Shown here: piece after piece, positions 40,277 through 49,754 of the stretch
How positions within the stretch are numbered: position 1 is the first letter of the stretch
Layout of the letters: every line of letters starts with the position of its first letter
From: Paramagnetospirillum caucaseum
GTDB taxonomy: Bacteria > Pseudomonadota > Alphaproteobacteria > Rhodospirillales > Magnetospirillaceae
NCBI RefSeq assembly: GCF_000342045.1
Contig: NZ_AONQ01000001.1
Coordinates: forward strand, 124,001-188,000
Length of the DNA stretch: 64,000 nucleotides
Reading direction: 5' to 3'
Made by a program: the position numbers and the translations under genes
Notes under the pieces: generated by a model
What the model was told of the DNA's origin: nothing
The model's database searches: none
Seen by the model: only the letters and a program-made list of their open reading frames with translations

Positions 40277-43200
40277 ATGTTCGATGCCATCATCTCGCTC
40301 AGCCTGCGTCACCGGCTGTTCGTCCTGGCCGCCGCCCTGGCGCTGACCGTCTACGGCGCCCTGGTGATCTCGCGCCTGCCCATCGACATCTTTCCCGATC
40401 TCAACCGCCCCACCGTCACCATCATGACCGAGGCGGCGGGCCTCGCCCCCGAGGAGACGGAGACCCTGGTCACCCGCCATATCGAGACCGCCATGAACGG
40501 CGCTCCCGGCGTGGTGCGGGTGCGCTCCAACTCCGCCGTCGGCCTCGCCATCGTCTTCGTGGAGTTCGACTGGGGCACCGACATCTACCGCAACCGCCAG
40601 CTGGTGGCCGAGCGGCTGGCGTCCTCCCGCGATCTGCTGCCCGCCGGCATCAATCCTGTCATGGGGCCGGTCAGTTCGATCATGGGCGAGATCATGCTGG
40701 TCGGCGTGCGCTCCAAGGCCGGCGCCACGCCGCCCATGGAACTGCGCTCCCTGGCCGATTGGGTGCTGCGCCCCCGCCTGCTGTCCATTCCCGGTATCGC
40801 CCAGGTGATCCCCATGGGCGGCGAGGTGCGGCAGATCCAGGTGCTGGTCTCGCCGTCCCGGATGTCGGCCCTGGGGCTGGGCTATGCCGACGTGGAGAAG
40901 GCCCTGGCCGGCTTCGCCCGTAACACCACCGGCGGCTTCCTCGAGCAGCGCTCGGCGGAATTCCTGATCCGCAACATGGGCCAGACCACCGATCTGGACG
41001 ATTTGCGCAATACCGTGGTGGCGTGGCGCAACAACGCCCCCGTCACCGTCGAGCAGGTGGCCGAGGTACGGATCGGCGCCGGCCCGAAACGCGGCGACGC
41101 CGCCATCGACGCCCGGCCGGCGGTGATCCTGGCGGTGCATAAGCAGCCCGGCGCCGACACGGTCCAGCTCACCGAAAAGGTCGAGGCCGCCCTGGCCGAG
41201 ATCGGCCGCACCCTGCCGCCCGACATCGAGGCTGACCGCGTGCTGTTCCGTCAGGCCGACTTCATCCGTCGGGCGGTGGCCAACGTGGCCGAGGCCCTGC
41301 GCGACGGCGCCGTGCTGGTGGCCATCGTGCTGTTCGCCTTCCTGATGAACATGCGCACCACCGTCATCAGCCTGACCGCCATCCCGCTGTCCATGGTGGT
41401 GGCCGCCCTGGTGTTCCAGGCGCTGAACCTCTCCATCAACACCATGACCCTGGGCGGCCTGGCGGTGGCCATCGGCGAGCTGGTGGACGACGCCGTGGTG
41501 GACGTGGAGAACATCCTGCGGCGCCTGCGCGAGAACGCCGCCCTGGCCGAGCCCCGCCCGGCGCTGGACGTGGTGCGCGACGCATCGAGCGAGGTGCGCA
41601 ACTCCATCGTCCACGCCACCATGGTGGTGGTGCTGGCCTTCCTGCCGCTGTTCGCCCTGTCGGGGATCGAGGGGCGGCTGTTCGCGCCGCTGGGCATCGC
41701 CTACGTGGTGTCGATCCTGGCCTCGCTGGTGGTGTCGCTGACCGTGACGCCGGTGCTGTCGCTGCTGCTGCTGCCCCGGGCCAAGGTCATCGGCCACGGT
41801 GATTCCGTCCTGGTCCGCCGCCTCAAGGCCTGGGACCGCCGGCTGCTGGAGTGGTCGTTCGCCAATCCCCGGGCGGTGATCGTCCCGGCGCTGGCCCTGA
41901 TGATCGCGGCGGCGGCCTCGGTGCCGTTGCTGGGCCGCAGCTTCCTGCCCGCCTTCAACGAGGGCACCGTCATGGTGTCGGTGACGCTGCCTCCCGGCAC
42001 CTCGCTGTCGGAATCCAACCGCATCGGCACCATCGCCGAGCGGCTGATCGCCCAGGTGCCGGAAACGATCTCCACCGGACGGCGGACCGGGCGGGCCGAA
42101 CTGGACGAGCACGCCGAGGGCGTCCATACCTCGGAAATCGACGTGGATTTGCACCCGTCGGAGCGGCCGCGCGACGTCATCCTGGGCGATATCAGGGCCC
42201 GGCTGGCCCAGATTCCCGGCATCGGCATCAATATCGGCCAGCCCATCTCGCACCGCCTCGACCACCTGCTGTCCGGCGTGCGGGCCGAGATCGCCGTCAA
42301 GATCTTCGGCGACGACCTGGATACCCTGCGGAGTCTGGCGGCCGAGGCCAGGGACCGCATGCAGAAGGTCAAGGGCGTCGCCGACCTGCAGGTCGAGAAG
42401 CTGGTCCTCATCCCCCAGGTGCAGATCCGCCTGGACCGGGCCGAGGCGCGCAAATACGGCCTGGGCCTCGGCCAGTTGACCGAGACCCTGGAGGCGGCGC
42501 TGCAGGGCAAGGTGGTGTCGCAGGTCAGGGACGGCGAACGCAGCACCAACCTGGTGCTGCGCCTGGCCGAGGACTGGCGCAGCCAGACCTCGGACTTCCG
42601 CCAGATCCTGGTGGACACTCCGGCGGGCAAGGTGCCGCTCGCCCTGGTGGCCGAGGTGGTGGAGACCCAGGGCCCCAACCTGATCAACCGCGACAACCTG
42701 CGCCGCCGGGTGGTGGTGTTCGCCAATTCCCAGGGCCGCGACCTGGGGGCCATCATGGAGGAGATCCAGGCCGGCCTGGACGGCATGACGCTGCCGCCCG
42801 GCTATGCCATCGCCTATGAGGGCCAGTTCAAGAGCCGGCAGGAGGCGGCGCGGCTGATCGGCCTTCTGGCCCTGGTGTCGCTGGCCGCCATCTTCGCCCT
42901 GCTGCATGCCCATTTCCGCTCGGGCGTGCTGGCCCTGGTGATCATGGCCAACATCCCCATGGCCCTGGTGGGCAGCGTCGGCGCCCTGTGGCTGTCCGGC
43001 CTGCCGCTGTCGGTGGCGGGTATGGTGGGCTTCGTCACCCTGGCCGGCATCGCGTCCAGGAATGGCATCATGAAGATCACCCACTACATCCACCTGATGC
43101 GCCACGAGGGCGAGGAATTCGGCCCCGCCATGATCATCCGCGGTTCGCTGGAACGCCTGACCCCGGTGCTGATGACCGCCCTGGTGGCCGCCCTGGCGCT

Positions 43201-43378
43201 GCTGCCCCTGGTGGTGGCCGGGGGCGAGCCGGGCAAGGAGATCCTTCACCCGGTGGCGGTGGTGATCTTCGGCGGCCTGCTGTCGTCGACCCTGCTGGAC
43301 ACCCTGGTCACCCCGGCGGTGGTGCTGCTGCTGGGCCGCAAGGCCCTGACTGGACTCAAGGACAAGGTGCGGACATGA
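40277..43378 (+). CDS. heavy-metal-type RND efflux pump
   Basis: A 1033-residue inner-membrane transporter of the CusA/CzcA (HME) group. The N-terminal helix (RHRLFVLAAALALTVYGALV) and LPIDIFPDLNRP are followed by the porter domains and two sets of transmembrane helices with AIGELVDDAVVDVENI and GIASRNGIMKI. The charged residues D and E in the helix four motif match metal-proton antiport. It probably exports copper, silver or divalent metals across the envelope with the adaptor and an outer-membrane channel. No TolC-type gene is in the cluster. Confidence 0.92.
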   Translation: MFDAIISLSLRHRLFVLAAALALTVYGALVISRLPIDIFPDLNRPTVTIMTEAAGLAPEETETLVTRHIETAMNGAPGVVRVRSNSAVGLAIVFVEFDWGTDIYRNRQLVAERLASSRDLLPAGINPVMGPVSSIMGEIMLVGVRSKAGATPPMELRSLADWVLRPRLLSIPGIAQVIPMGGEVRQIQVLVSPSRMSALGLGYADVEKALAGFARNTTGGFLEQRSAEFLIRNMGQTTDLDDLRNTVVAWRNNAPVTVEQVAEVRIGAGPKRGDAAIDARPAVILAVHKQPGADTVQLTEKVEAALAEIGRTLPPDIEADRVLFRQADFIRRAVANVAEALRDGAVLVAIVLFAFLMNMRTTVISLTAIPLSMVVAALVFQALNLSINTMTLGGLAVAIGELVDDAVVDVENILRRLRENAALAEPRPALDVVRDASSEVRNSIVHATMVVVLAFLPLFALSGIEGRLFAPLGIAYVVSILASLVVSLTVTPVLSLLLLPRAKVIGHGDSVLVRRLKAWDRRLLEWSFANPRAVIVPALALMIAAAASVPLLGRSFLPAFNEGTVMVSVTLPPGTSLSESNRIGTIAERLIAQVPETISTGRRTGRAELDEHAEGVHTSEIDVDLHPSERPRDVILGDIRARLAQIPGIGINIGQPISHRLDHLLSGVRAEIAVKIFGDDLDTLRSLAAEARDRMQKVKGVADLQVEKLVLIPQVQIRLDRAEARKYGLGLGQLTETLEAALQGKVVSQVRDGERSTNLVLRLAEDWRSQTSDFRQILVDTPAGKVPLALVAEVVETQGPNLINRDNLRRRVVVFANSQGRDLGAIMEEIQAGLDGMTLPPGYAIAYEGQFKSRQEAARLIGLLALVSLAAIFALLHAHFRSGVLALVIMANIPMALVGSVGALWLSGLPLSVAGMVGFVTLAGIASRNGIMKITHYIHLMRHEGEEFGPAMIIRGSLERLTPVLMTALVAALALLPLVVAGGEPGKEILHPVAVVIFGGLLSSTLLDTLVTPAVVLLLGRKALTGLKDKVRT

Positions 43379-43401
43379 TCCGGCCCAAGGAGATTTCGAC
43401 C

Positions 43402-44115
43402 ATGAAGACATGCCTTCTCACCCTGGCCCTGTTCCTGGCCGTCCCGTCCGCCCTGGCCCACGGCACCCTGGCCGCCTATTTCGGCGGCCAGATCGCCGAA
43501 AGCGGCGACTACCACACCGAATTCGCGGTGCGCGACGGCGCCGTCCGCGTCTGGGTGCGCGACCAGGCCAACCAGCCGCTCAAGGCTTCGGGCAAGGTCA
43601 CCCTGCTGCTGGGCGGGCAGAAGCTGGAAGTGCCGCTGGCCGCCAGGGAAAACGGCCTTGCCGCCGAGGCTCCGGTCAAGGCCGGCGACAAGCTGAGCGC
43701 CGTGCTGGGCCTGGTGGTGGACGGCAAGACGCTGTCGCAGCGCTTCGCACAGGCCGGATTGGTGATACCCGCCGCCTTGCCGCCCCGGGCGGAAGCCGGC
43801 CGCAAGCTGTTCGAGGCGGTGTGCGCCACCTGCCACGGCACCGCGCTGCGCGGCACGGATTCCGGACCGCCGCTGCTCCACCCCCTCTACGCCCCGGGCT
43901 CGGCCCACGGCGACGAGGTCATCCTGGACGCCATCAACAACGGCGCCAAGGCCCATATGTGGAAGCTGGGCGACATGCCCAAGCCCGAAGGAATAAAGCC
44001 CGGCCAGGACAAGGAGGTGCTGGCCTATATCCGCGCCATGCAGGCCGCCAACGGCCTGGGAAGCGCTCCCGCCGCCGCCATGGGGACCGATCCCCACGCC
44101 GGCCACAAGCACTGA
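43402..44115 (+). CDS. exported c-type cytochrome with N-terminal domain
   Basis: A 237-residue protein with a signal peptide (TCLLTLALFLAVPSALA). Residues about 20-130 form a beta-rich domain. The C-terminal part has one haem motif, CATCH (about residue 140), a YAPGSAHGDEVILDAINNGAKAHMW-like segment and a His tail (HAGHKH). Start supported by AAGGAGATTTCGACC. It lies in the metal-efflux cluster, 23 bases after the pump gene. It may oxidise or reduce a metal or carry electrons, which is contextual inference. Confidence 0.82.
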   Translation: MKTCLLTLALFLAVPSALAHGTLAAYFGGQIAESGDYHTEFAVRDGAVRVWVRDQANQPLKASGKVTLLLGGQKLEVPLAARENGLAAEAPVKAGDKLSAVLGLVVDGKTLSQRFAQAGLVIPAALPPRAEAGRKLFEAVCATCHGTALRGTDSGPPLLHPLYAPGSAHGDEVILDAINNGAKAHMWKLGDMPKPEGIKPGQDKEVLAYIRAMQAANGLGSAPAAAMGTDPHAGHKH

Positions 44116-44129
44116 GCGGAGGAACAGCC

Positions 44130-44552
44130 ATGAAGACCGCCGCCACCGCCCTTGCCATCCTGCTCGCCGCCCTGCCGGCCTTCGCCGCCGAGCGCGAGGT
44201 CACCATGTGGAAGTCGCCCACCTGCGGCTGCTGCGAGGGCTGGGCCGAGCACATGCGCCACAACGGCTACAAGGTGAAGTCCGTCGACGTGGACGACATC
44301 GACCAGATCAAGCGGGCGTACGGCATTCCCGCCCCCCTGCAATCGTGCCACACCGCCCAGGTGGACGGCTATCTGGTGGAAGGCCACGTCCCCGCCGAGG
44401 CGGTGGACCGCCTGCTCAAGGAACGGCCGAGGACGCGCGGCATCGCCTCGCCCGGCATGCCCATGGGCTCTCCCGGCATGGGCGGACCCAAGGAGGAGAA
44501 CGTCATCCGCACCTTCGGTCCCGAAGGCTCGAAGGAATTCGGGCGGTATTGA
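44130..44552 (+). CDS. DUF411 metal-binding protein
   Basis: A 140-residue exported DUF411 protein: signal peptide LAALPAFAA, then MWKSPTCGCCEGW (Cys-x-Cys-Cys) and LQSCHTAQVDGYLVEGHVP. These Cys residues suit copper or another soft metal. Members occur beside metal-efflux genes. A Met/Gly-rich tail (GMPMGSPGMGG) may bind copper. It is the last gene of the cluster, 14 bases after the cytochrome, and is followed by a strong palindrome. Confidence 0.92.
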   Translation: MKTAATALAILLAALPAFAAEREVTMWKSPTCGCCEGWAEHMRHNGYKVKSVDVDDIDQIKRAYGIPAPLQSCHTAQVDGYLVEGHVPAEAVDRLLKERPRTRGIASPGMPMGSPGMGGPKEENVIRTFGPEGSKEFGRY

Positions 44553-44561
44553 CCTTTTTGC

Positions 44562-44592
44562 CGTCATCACCGGGCTTGTCCCGGTGATGACG
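44562..44592. repeat. perfect 13-bp palindrome between convergent genes
   Basis: CGTCATCACCGGG (44562-44574) pairs perfectly with CCCGGTGATGACG (44580-44592) around CTTGT. It lies between the stops of the DUF411 gene and the phenylacetate-CoA ligase gene, probably as a two-way terminator. The sequence has the look of a dispersed intergenic repeat. Confidence 0.75.
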
Positions 44593-44612
44593 ACGCTGAA
44601 AGGGCCGAGAGC

Positions 44613-45920
44613 CTACTCCGTCTCTTTGCGCAGGTCCCGGACCCGCACCGCCTTGCCCTCGGAACGCGGCAACTCGCCGGGCAGGCGGACGATCAGCTCG
44701 CAGGTGATGCCCACCAGGGATTTGAGATGGTGGCGGACCTGGCGGGCCAGGTGGGCGCGGTCGTCCTCGTCCCTGCCGTCGGCGGCCTCGACCTCCACCG
44801 TCAGGTGGTCGAGCGAGCCCTGGCGGGTGAGCGTCAGCAGGTAATGGGGCGCCACGCCGGGGAAACCGACCAGCGCCGCCTCGATCTGGCTGGGATAGAC
44901 GTTGACGCCGCGGATGATCATCATGTCGTCGTTGCGGCCCGTCACCCGCATGATCCGCATATGGGTGCGGCCGCAGGCGCAGGGCTCGTCGGTCAGCCGG
45001 GTGATGTCGCGGGTGCGGTAGCGCACCATGGGCAGGGCCTGCTTGGTCAGCGTGGTGATCACCAGCTCGCCCGCCGCCCCCATGGGCCGCGGTTCCAGGG
45101 TGTCGGGATCGACGATCTCGAACAGGAAATGGTCTTCCCAGCCGTGCAGCCCGACCCGGTGGGTGCACTCGGCGGCGACGCCCGGCCCCATGATCTCCGA
45201 CAGGCCGTAGGTGTCGCAGGCGCGAATCCCCAGGCGCCGGTCCAGTTCGGCCCGCATGGTCTCGCTCCACGGCTCGGCGCCGAACGCCCCCACCCGCAGG
45301 GTGGATTCGGCCAGGTCGACGCCCATACCCTCGGCCACCTCGGCGATGTTCAGGGCGTAGGACGGCGTCGCGGTCAGCACGCGGGCGCCGAAATCCTGGA
45401 TCAGGGTGATCTGCTTCTCGGTATTGCCGCCCGACATGGGCACCACCGAACATTTGAGGCGCTCCGCCCCGTAATGGAAGCCCAGACCGCCGGTGAACAG
45501 GCCGTAGCCATAGGCGTTATGCACCACGTCGCCGGGCCGCACCCCGGTAGAGGCCAGGGTACGGGCCATCAGTTCGGCCCAGGTGTCGAGATCGCCCTGG
45601 GTATAGCCCACCACGGTGGGCCGCCCGGTGGTGCCGGAACTGGCGTGGATGCGCAGCACCTGCTCCCTGGGCACCGCGAACAGGCCGAAGGGATAATTGT
45701 CGCGCAGATCGGCCTTCACCGTGAAGGGAAAGCGGGCCAGATCCTCCAGGTGCCGGAGATCATCGGGTTTCACCCCGGCGGCGTCGAAGGCGGCGCGGTA
45801 ATGGGGGACGTTGGCGTAGGCATGGGCCAGCAGGGCCTTGAGGCGCTCCAGCTGCAGACGTTTCAGACCGGCGCGGTCCAGACGCTCCACCTCGGGGGCA
45901 TACATGAAATCCGCGCTCAT
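44613..45920 (-). CDS. paaK: phenylacetate-CoA ligase
   Basis: A 435-residue adenylate-forming ligase. The P-loop-like motif HASSGTTGRPTVVGYT (about residue 90) and DTYGLSEIMGPGVA are typical of PaaK. It converts phenylacetate, ATP and CoA to phenylacetyl-CoA. Its neighbours padBCD oxidise phenylacetyl-CoA, so here it probably serves the anaerobic alpha-oxidation route, as PadJ does, rather than the aerobic paa epoxide route. The ATG at 45920 has GGGAGAGAACAGG upstream. The open frame starts earlier. Confidence 0.9.
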   Translation of the reverse strand: MSADFMYAPEVERLDRAGLKRLQLERLKALLAHAYANVPHYRAAFDAAGVKPDDLRHLEDLARFPFTVKADLRDNYPFGLFAVPREQVLRIHASSGTTGRPTVVGYTQGDLDTWAELMARTLASTGVRPGDVVHNAYGYGLFTGGLGFHYGAERLKCSVVPMSGGNTEKQITLIQDFGARVLTATPSYALNIAEVAEGMGVDLAESTLRVGAFGAEPWSETMRAELDRRLGIRACDTYGLSEIMGPGVAAECTHRVGLHGWEDHFLFEIVDPDTLEPRPMGAAGELVITTLTKQALPMVRYRTRDITRLTDEPCACGRTHMRIMRVTGRNDDMMIIRGVNVYPSQIEAALVGFPGVAPHYLLTLTRQGSLDHLTVEVEAADGRDEDDRAHLARQVRHHLKSLVGITCELIVRLPGELPRSEGKAVRVRDLRKETE

Positions 45921-46036
45921 GGCCTGTTCTCTCCCGTTCGACCCATACGCCCTATCTATCCCGCCGGTCCGGGAGCGGCAAGCCCCCTCCCGACCTCCCC
46001 CCAACTTTGTTGAGGAGAGGAGAGGTCTTGAGCCCT

Positions 46037-46058
46037 CTCCCCCGGCGTGCCGGGGGAG
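46037..46058. terminator. GC-rich hairpin
   Basis: CTCCCCCGG pairs with CCGGGGGAG around CGTG, with a G-T and a G-C pair outside. It lies in the spacer between the ligase gene and the upstream CoA-ligase-like gene. There is no T-run, so terminator or dispersed repeat are both possible. Confidence 0.4.
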
Positions 46059-46073
46059 GGTTGGGAAGGGGCC

Positions 46074-48005
46074 TTAAGCCTTCAGCGTCGCGGCGTAGAG
46101 ACGGGCCTCGACGTAGCGGGCGAGCGCCCTGGTACCGCGGAAGCAGTTGCGGAACACGCAGACGCCCTTGTCCATCAGTCCGGCGGCCATGACGTCGTAG
46201 AGCGTGCCGCCGTCGACGATGGCGATGATCGGCTTGGCGTTGCGCTCGACGATGGGCGGCATCAGGTACAGGCTGCTCTTGGGGTTGTTGATGTCCCAGC
46301 CGGGGCGCAGCTTGCTTTCGGCCAGGCCCATGACCGACGGCGCGGTGGGGTCCATGCCCACCACCACGGCGTCGATGTTGGGGTCCTGGGCGAAGGCCTC
46401 GGTGATGGCCAGATGGCACTCGTCGTCGGCGCCGGGATTGATATCGATGGAATTCCGGACGGTGACCAGGGAATCGAGCTTCTTGGCCACCAGGATATCC
46501 TGGACCTTGGCCACGGTGGCGGGGGTCAGTTCCCCCATCTCCAGGCGGAAGGTCTCGGTGACGGTGGAATCGGCGATGCCCACCGCCTCGAAGCCGGCCC
46601 CCGAGATGCCGCCCACCCGGTTGCCGCTCACATTCTTATGGTGGAAGGCGCCGGCGATGTAGAACAGGTCGTCGAACACGTCCACGTCCTCGGCCACCAT
46701 GGCGCCGGCCTGGCGCACCACCGATTCGAACAGGGCGGGATCGCCGGCCACCGAGGCGGTGTGGCCCATGACGCCGGCCGCCCCGGCCTCGGTGCGGCCC
46801 GACTTGTAGACCACCACCTGCTTGCCCGACGCCACGGCGCGGCGCACGGCGCGCACGAAGTCGAGGCCGTCGCCGTCCTTGAAGCCTTCCACGTAGATGC
46901 CGATGGTCTCGATATCGTCGCGGGCCCCGAAATAGGTCAGCATGTCGCCGTGGGTGAGATCGGTCTGGTTGCCCAGCGCCAGCATGTAGGCGGGGTCCAG
47001 CCACGGATTGCGGGACAGCCGGGTGATCATGAAGGCGCCGCTCTGGCTCAGCAGGACGGAATTGCGCTTGGCCTTCTTGGCCGGCTTGGGCAGGCGCTCC
47101 AGCGGGATGAACCAGGAATCGTAGCCGCCGGGATGGCTGACCACGCCCAGGCAATTGGCCCCCAGGAACACCGGGCCGCCGTCACCCTTGCCATGGGCGG
47201 CGTTGATGCGCGCCGCCAGGGCGGCGGCCGGCTCCTTGCTGGCCTCGGTCTCGCCCATGCTGCCGGGAATCAGCATCACGGCGTGGACCTTGTCGGTGGC
47301 GATGATCTCGTCCACCAGGGGATAGACCGCCCCCGACGGCACCGCGACGATCAGCAGGTCCAGCTTGGCCGGCAGGTCGGCCAGGCTGGCGACGCACTTG
47401 ACGCCGTCGATCTCGCTCTCCTCGGGGCGGATGATCACCAGCCGCTCCTTGGGGCAGCCGCTGCCCATCAGGTTCTTGAGGATGATGCGGCCGAAATTCA
47501 TTCCGCTGGCCGACACGCCGACGATGCCGATCTTTTCCGGGTGGATCAGCTTGTCGATCTTGGCGATGGGCCGGGCCAGACGGGTGGGGGCCGCCTCGCA
47601 CGCCTTGGAAGCCACCGAGCCGCGCAGGCCCCCCTTGTCGGCGGCGAGATCGAGAACAACTTCACCGGTGGTCCCGGCCGCCTCGGAGCGGCCGAAATCG
47701 ATCAGGGCGGCGAAGCAGCGCTCCAGCGCCGCATCGGGGGCGTTGCCCCGGGCGGCGAGGCGCTGGTAGGCGAAGGTGCGCTTGAAGCGCGCCAGGAAGC
47801 CGGCGCCGTCGGTCAACTCCACCGAGGCGTGGATCGCGGCACGGTCCTTGCGGAAGACGCCCTCGGCCAGGGCCGCGTCGCGGGCGCCCAGCCCGGCCGA
47901 GAGAACCATGCCGAACTCGCGGGTGTTGACCAGGGCGACGCGCAGGTCGTCGCCGCTCTCGCCCGCCGCGATCCCCAGGGCCGCTGCATCCAAAGTCTTG
48001 ACCAT
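46074..48005 (-). CDS. ADP-forming acyl-CoA ligase-like protein lacking full ATP-grasp domain
   Basis: A 643-residue protein. From about residue 160 on it has CoA-binding and succinyl-CoA-ligase-like domains: HPEKIGIVGVSASGMNFGR, FLGANCLGVVSHPGG, SVLLSQSGAFMITRLSR and GVMGHTASVAGDP. The N-terminal 150 residues (GMVLSAGLGARDAALAEG) look like a partial ATP-grasp region. A complete ATP-grasp domain at the C-terminus is absent. In the pad context it may act on phenylacetyl-CoA or phenylglyoxylate-related acyl-CoA, or the missing ATP-grasp subunit could be supplied elsewhere. The ATG at 48005 has GAGAGGAGAGG upstream. Confidence 0.75.
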   Translation of the reverse strand: MVKTLDAAALGIAAGESGDDLRVALVNTREFGMVLSAGLGARDAALAEGVFRKDRAAIHASVELTDGAGFLARFKRTFAYQRLAARGNAPDAALERCFAALIDFGRSEAAGTTGEVVLDLAADKGGLRGSVASKACEAAPTRLARPIAKIDKLIHPEKIGIVGVSASGMNFGRIILKNLMGSGCPKERLVIIRPEESEIDGVKCVASLADLPAKLDLLIVAVPSGAVYPLVDEIIATDKVHAVMLIPGSMGETEASKEPAAALAARINAAHGKGDGGPVFLGANCLGVVSHPGGYDSWFIPLERLPKPAKKAKRNSVLLSQSGAFMITRLSRNPWLDPAYMLALGNQTDLTHGDMLTYFGARDDIETIGIYVEGFKDGDGLDFVRAVRRAVASGKQVVVYKSGRTEAGAAGVMGHTASVAGDPALFESVVRQAGAMVAEDVDVFDDLFYIAGAFHHKNVSGNRVGGISGAGFEAVGIADSTVTETFRLEMGELTPATVAKVQDILVAKKLDSLVTVRNSIDINPGADDECHLAITEAFAQDPNIDAVVVGMDPTAPSVMGLAESKLRPGWDINNPKSSLYLMPPIVERNAKPIIAIVDGGTLYDVMAAGLMDKGVCVFRNCFRGTRALARYVEARLYAATLKA

Positions 48006-48076
48006 CAAAAGCCTCTCCTCTCTCTGCCCGCTCTCGCGCTCGGAAAAGGGAGATGCTCCCACCGGCCGGGCGATGC

Positions 48077-49003
48077 TTATTGCTTGTCCTTGGTGACCTC
48101 ACGCCAGCCCGGCTTGAAGCCGGGGCCGGACTCCCCCCCGCCTCGCGCGGGGGAATGGTTGATGGCGAAGCCCTGGTTATGGGCCGCCTTGGTGACGATG
48201 GTGACCTTCATGGCCCAGCCGCCGATCATGGCGGCCAGCCCGGCGGCAGCCAGGGCGGCGCCCCGGATGTCGGGCTGCATGCCGGCGATGACCAGGAAGG
48301 CGATGGGAATGACGTTGCCGCCCAGGGTGAAGGGCATGGAGAAGCGGATCAGCACGGCCGCCGCCTCGACGGGGGCCTCGCCGCCCACCATGCGGCGGCG
48401 GTAGAACATCCACACGAAGAGGCGCCCGGCGATGGCGGCGACCAGGGTGCCGGCCACCCATTCCGGTGCGCCGCCGTCCAGGAACAGGGTGCCGAGCAGC
48501 AGCAGGATGCCGGCGCCCTCGGCCAGGCCGGTGACCACGGTCAGCGGCAGGATCAGCGGCGAGCGCCAGGTGGGAATGCCCTTGGAGGCTTCCAGGATGC
48601 GGGCCTGGCAATAGAGGTAGGCGGTGGCGGGAATCCACACCAGCTTGGCCAGATCGGGCCAGATCAGCGCGGCGCCGCCCAGCGGAAACAGGACGGCGGC
48701 GACGAAGGCTTCGCGTGTCATCCAGCTGCGCTTGCCGCCCAGCAGGACGTTCATGGCGCGCAACGGACGGCCGATCTCGAGGAACACGGAAAACAGGCCG
48801 AGGCCGACCAGGGCCAGACCGGCGAGCAGCAGCACCGGGCTGTAGAGACCGTCGAAGGCCCCCAGCGAGGCGATGATCAACAGGCCGGTGCCCGTGCCGC
48901 CGCCGATGAAATTGCCGGCGGCGCGCAGATCCCACGCGGTCTGCAGCCAGGGGGACAGGCCCAGGTGGCGCATGCCGGGGGCGTCTTCGAAATCCTCGCT
49001 CAT
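48077..49003 (-). CDS. padD: membrane anchor subunit of phenylacetyl-CoA oxidoreductase (NrfD-like)
   Basis: A 308-residue polytopic membrane protein with about eight helices, similar to DmsC and NrfD-type subunits that hold molybdenum enzymes at the membrane and pass electrons to quinone. It matches the position of padD in the phenylacetyl-CoA:acceptor oxidoreductase operon of Thauera and Aromatoleum. It follows padC by about 97 bases on the same strand. N-terminal AGNFIGGGTGTGLLIIAS and a long hydrophobic core are visible. The name rests on context. Confidence 0.8.
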   Translation of the reverse strand: MSEDFEDAPGMRHLGLSPWLQTAWDLRAAGNFIGGGTGTGLLIIASLGAFDGLYSPVLLLAGLALVGLGLFSVFLEIGRPLRAMNVLLGGKRSWMTREAFVAAVLFPLGGAALIWPDLAKLVWIPATAYLYCQARILEASKGIPTWRSPLILPLTVVTGLAEGAGILLLLGTLFLDGGAPEWVAGTLVAAIAGRLFVWMFYRRRMVGGEAPVEAAAVLIRFSMPFTLGGNVIPIAFLVIAGMQPDIRGAALAAAGLAAMIGGWAMKVTIVTKAAHNQGFAINHSPARGGGESGPGFKPGWREVTKDKQ

Positions 49004-49100
49004 GATGCGTGCCCCTCAAGCGCCGGGCGGGTGCTCCCGCACCCTTGGCTCCTACGCTTCGCTCCGGGCGCCTCGACGGCGCCGCGCTCGCCTTGCTCGC

Positions 49101-49754
49101 TCATTCGTCCTCGGTCTCCCACAAATAGTGAATGTTGGGACCGGTCCCGAGTTCCTCGTGCATGCGGAACGACTTGTACCGCTTCAGCAACTTGCTGACG
49201 TTGCTGTCAGGATTATCGGTATCGCCGAACGTCAACGCCTTGGACAGACAGGAATTGACGCAGGCGGGAGTCGCTTCCGGCGCCACCCCGGGAGTCAACC
49301 CGTTGGCCAGCCCGTAATCGACCCGGTCGACGCAGAAGGTGCACTTCTGCGCGACGCCAAGCAAGCGCTCATCGAAGCGCGCCCGCTCGTTCTGGGTCTG
49401 CTGGTCCTTGAAGGCGAAGGTGGGTTTGGACACCTTGTAGCGGGCCTGGTAGGGACAGGCGACGATGCAATAGCCGCAGCCGATGCAAATGTCGTAGTCG
49501 ATCATCACCATGCCGTCGGCGCGCTTGGTGGTCGCCGTGGTCGGACAGACGTCGCGGCACGGCGGCTCGTCGCAATGCATGCAGCCCACCGGCACGAAGA
49601 CGCGGCGCACGTCGGGGAAGGTCCCCACCTCCATGTCCAGCACCTTGCGGTACTGCACGCCGGGCGGCGTGGCGTTGGCGTGGCGGCAGGCGGTGGTGCA
49701 GGTCTGGCAGCCGACGCAGCGGCCCAGATCGGCGACGATGGCCCATTTGGTCAT
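49101..49754 (-). CDS. padC: iron-sulfur subunit of phenylacetyl-CoA oxidoreductase
   Basis: A 217-residue ferredoxin-like subunit of the DMSO reductase family. Cys groups for four [4Fe-4S] clusters are visible: CVGCQTCTTACRHANATPP, CMHCDEPPCRDVCP, CIGCGYCIVACPY and KCTFC. It would shuttle electrons from padB to the membrane subunit. The start overlaps the padB stop (ATGA), so the two are translationally coupled. The match to padC is by order and type. Confidence 0.88.
   Translation of the reverse strand: MTKWAIVADLGRCVGCQTCTTACRHANATPPGVQYRKVLDMEVGTFPDVRRVFVPVGCMHCDEPPCRDVCPTTATTKRADGMVMIDYDICIGCGYCIVACPYQARYKVSKPTFAFKDQQTQNERARFDERLLGVAQKCTFCVDRVDYGLANGLTPGVAPEATPACVNSCLSKALTFGDTDNPDSNVSKLLKRYKSFRMHEELGTGPNIHYLWETEDE

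Noticed and set aside
40118-43411. Very long open frame opposite the RND pump gene (minus strand)
   Set aside because: It has no recognisable domains, is rich in Gly, His, Gln and Asp as expected for antisense of a GC-rich gene, and the plus-strand frame is a clear RND transporter.
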